From: Hemicentrotus pulcherrimus
Taxonomy: Eukaryota; Echinodermata; Echinoidea; Camarodonta; Strongylocentrotidae
Reading direction: 5' to 3'
DNA: 64,000 bases
NCBI GenBank assembly: GCA_003118195.1
Contig: BEXV01000080.1
Span: forward strand, 364,472-428,471
In this document: piece after piece, positions 62,043-64,000 of the stretch
Layout of the letters: every line of letters begins with the position of its first letter
Position numbering within the stretch: position 1 is the stretch's first letter
Translations under genes and position numbers: made by a program
Notes under the pieces: model-generated
The model's input: only the letters and a program-made list of their open reading frames with translations
Database searches by the model: none
Told to the model about the DNA's origin: nothing

Positions 62043-62852
62043 GATGAGATCATTCTTTTTCCTTCTTCTTCTTTTTCAAAATGTACGTTACATAATAGTG
62101 CGTTAACAAACTCCCGGGCTGTCTGTCTCGCGAGCTATTGGTCTCTAGACTGGGATATGGCCAATTGCAGTAGGCCTATATTCATCGATCATTCTCGCCA
62201 GCATGTCCATCCTTTCCATTTTACTTTCTCTCCTTACTCTCTACCTCTAATTTCCTTCATTTTGTTTTGCTCATCCTTGTTAAATTACCTTCCCAGTTAT
62301 CCACAAGGGTTAAATTCCATGAAAAATTGCTAATAATTGCACTATTACGAAGATTATCATGAATGCTCACTAAGATCAAATTCCAATTGCATATTTCATC
62401 GTCATTTCATAATATTACCCTTTTGTCAGATACAAAATTGTTCTTACAAAAGCAAACCATAGAACTGGCCATATTATTTTCTAACAAGCTTTTCAAACGG
62501 CTATGAAACCCCTTTTGAACACGAGGGATTTGAATAGACTGATTTAGGAATCGTATTTTTGTGTGTCTGGTAATAGTTCTACGACCTACAAATCTAGTTA
62601 CAGACCCAGAGAATTACTTTTCCGACACATGCAATATGATGCAGCTACACTGGATGGAGTGCTTTTGACACACAAACATTCCTTACGATCAGCAAAGAAA
62701 TCAATACAGTATATCAATAGTTCTCATTACGGCCCACCGTTTTAAATATCACATGATTTTTGTCCTAATCAAAATTGGACTTTTCTTCACCACCCAAAAA
62801 CTCGTCCATACTATAAAAAGTGCCTAAAAATGAAATGAAATAAAATGAGGCA
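62043..62852. other. No gene seen
   Basis: A 111-codon plus frame at 61998-62333 overlaps the hairpin and has no domain. Confidence 0.45.
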
Positions 62853-62885
62853 CAGAGAGAGAGAGAGAGAGAGAGGGGGGGAGGG
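62853..62885. repeat. (GA)n microsatellite with G run
   Basis: Pure GA followed by GGGGGGGAGGGG. Confidence 0.94.
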
Positions 62886-63839
62886 GCAAATGTTGATGCG
62901 ATGGAGCGAACGGGAAAGTGCCAATGCTAGTCGTCCTTGGGTGGACGGATAGCAAGTGCAGCAGGTTCAAGTAGCATGGTGTTAGTTTACATTGCAAATG
63001 AAAACCTCGTTGGTTAGAGGAGCAAAAATAGTGGAAGTAAAGTTGTGTTCTAAATTTTCCCAGGTCCTTCTATAACAACAGTATCCGGTCGATACGGGAA
63101 TGCCATCTTGAACATGTTGAACGAACATGATGGTAAAGACTTTCTTTATCATTAACATGATCAACCCAATTTAACCTAAATAGCCGTGTGCATCATAATA
63201 TGGTGAAATGACTGTGCGAACAATAATATCACACTTATCCGAAGATTTTTTTTCTATATAAAAGGGTATCTAAAGTTCTTGAAAATCGTGATGCATGAAC
63301 AATTTTTGAACAGGAGGCCATTTTGATAACGATAACAGATGGCTAGAATGTTTCATCAGGATTCGCGAAAAAGCTTTCTATTGCGCACAACATTAAAATC
63401 AGGTGGACAGTTTTGCGTTTTTCTATTTTGCATGCATGTTACGCCCCGAAAGCGATTTGGATGTCGGATTAAAATAAAAAACTCACATTTAACAATGAAA
63501 AAAAAATAACAAAGTTTTGGATTTCTTTATCAACATGAAAGAAATGTCGCTTTTCAAGAAACACACGTGCCTACAAAAACAAACAACAGTGTCGTTTTCA
63601 AAAAGCCTTTTAATTTTTCAAATTATTCAATTTTTCCCAACATCGATCCCCCGAAACGTACATTTGAATTCAAATCATGATGTTTCAGTTTTCATTCCAA
63701 ATTAACACCATGGTGTTTGTTTTTTTATTCCCAAGACCGTGTTATGTTTGGGAAAATCAACGTATGCCTATCGTCATTTAGCATATTCTGTCGATTAGAA
63801 AGCTTCAGTATTTCATTCTCTCTTGTTATCGAATGCCCC
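62886..63839. other. No gene seen
   Basis: AT-rich with short frames only. Confidence 0.5.
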
Positions 63840-63917
63840 ACACCCTTTCCCTCACTCTCTCTTTGACACACGGCAACGCGCGCACACCCCCGCACACACA
63901 CGCACACTCACACACAT
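63840..63917. repeat. CA-rich simple sequence
   Basis: ACACACGCACACTCACACACA-like composition after a CTCTCT patch, giving a Cys/Val-rich minus-strand frame. Confidence 0.85.
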
Positions 63918-63924
63918 GCAGGCG

Positions 63925-64000
63925 CGGGTCCACGGGGGGACCCGACGGACCCGCCCCCCTCCAGACTTTAAAAAAAAATTATTTTAAAAAATATAAAAAA
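63925..64000. repeat. GC-rich hairpin and A-rich end
   Basis: CGGGTCC (63925-63931) pairs with GGACCCG (63938-63944), with a second GGACCCG at about 63947. CCCCCCTCCAGACTTTAAAA and an A-rich tail follow. It may be the edge of a dispersed repeat cut by the window end. Confidence 0.45.

Noticed and set aside
1..64000. CRISPR array, phage, operon or other prokaryotic system
   Set aside because: No regularly spaced identical direct repeats, no ribosome-binding sites and no dense coding. The composition and repeats are those of an animal nuclear genome.

Overview
The window looks like nuclear DNA from a marine invertebrate, most likely an echinoderm of sea-urchin type. The evidence is long AT-rich stretches without open frames, very abundant (GA)n, (CA)n and trinucleotide microsatellites, several short inverted-repeat transposons of kinds familiar from echinoderm and mollusc genomes, assembly Ns, and one intronless peptide-type GPCR related to somatostatin/opioid/allatostatin-C receptors. 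The species assignment is inference. There is no sign of bacterial, phage or organelle organisation: no operons, no ribosome-binding sites and no dense coding.

Layout. 1-31.7 kb has no confidently supported gene. It holds microsatellites, an exact-length 80-bp tandem duplication (6.83-6.99 kb), a protein-like open island (5.64-6.22 kb) that is either an exon or a retroelement 3' end, MITE-like inverted repeats at 13.1, 14.9, 18.8, 19.1, 24.6 and 28.1 kb, and SINE/LINE-tail fragments. From 28.0 to 30.15 kb lies an unusual GTA/GAA-triplet zone with its own transposon insertions, bordered by a TA-flanked inverted repeat at 30.15-30.26 kb. The only well supported gene is on the minus strand at 31795-32985: a complete 396-residue seven-transmembrane receptor in one exon, with an upstream in-frame stop, two downstream AATAAA signals, and a GTCACGTGAT/CCAAT/TATA-like cluster 0.37-0.55 kb upstream.

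33.6-64 kb is again non-coding as far as single-frame reading shows. It contains a 13-base assembly gap (35618-35630), a Z-DNA-prone CA tract, a 255-bp TA-flanked MITE with internal CTTGATATCAAG palindromes (39.95-40.20 kb), a degenerate ~32-36 bp tandem array (56.38-56.80 kb), a SINE-like block (59.8-60.0 kb), a cluster of CACGTG sites (60.68-60.76 kb) and a second, inverted copy of the 14.9-kb MITE (60.94-61.24 kb).

Most short open frames in the window are chance products or translations of microsatellites. Exons of multi-exon genes could be hidden here, because single-frame reading cannot exclude them. No operon-like cooperation between genes is seen. The most informative features are the receptor gene with its candidate promoter, and the sets of paired, oppositely oriented non-autonomous transposons.
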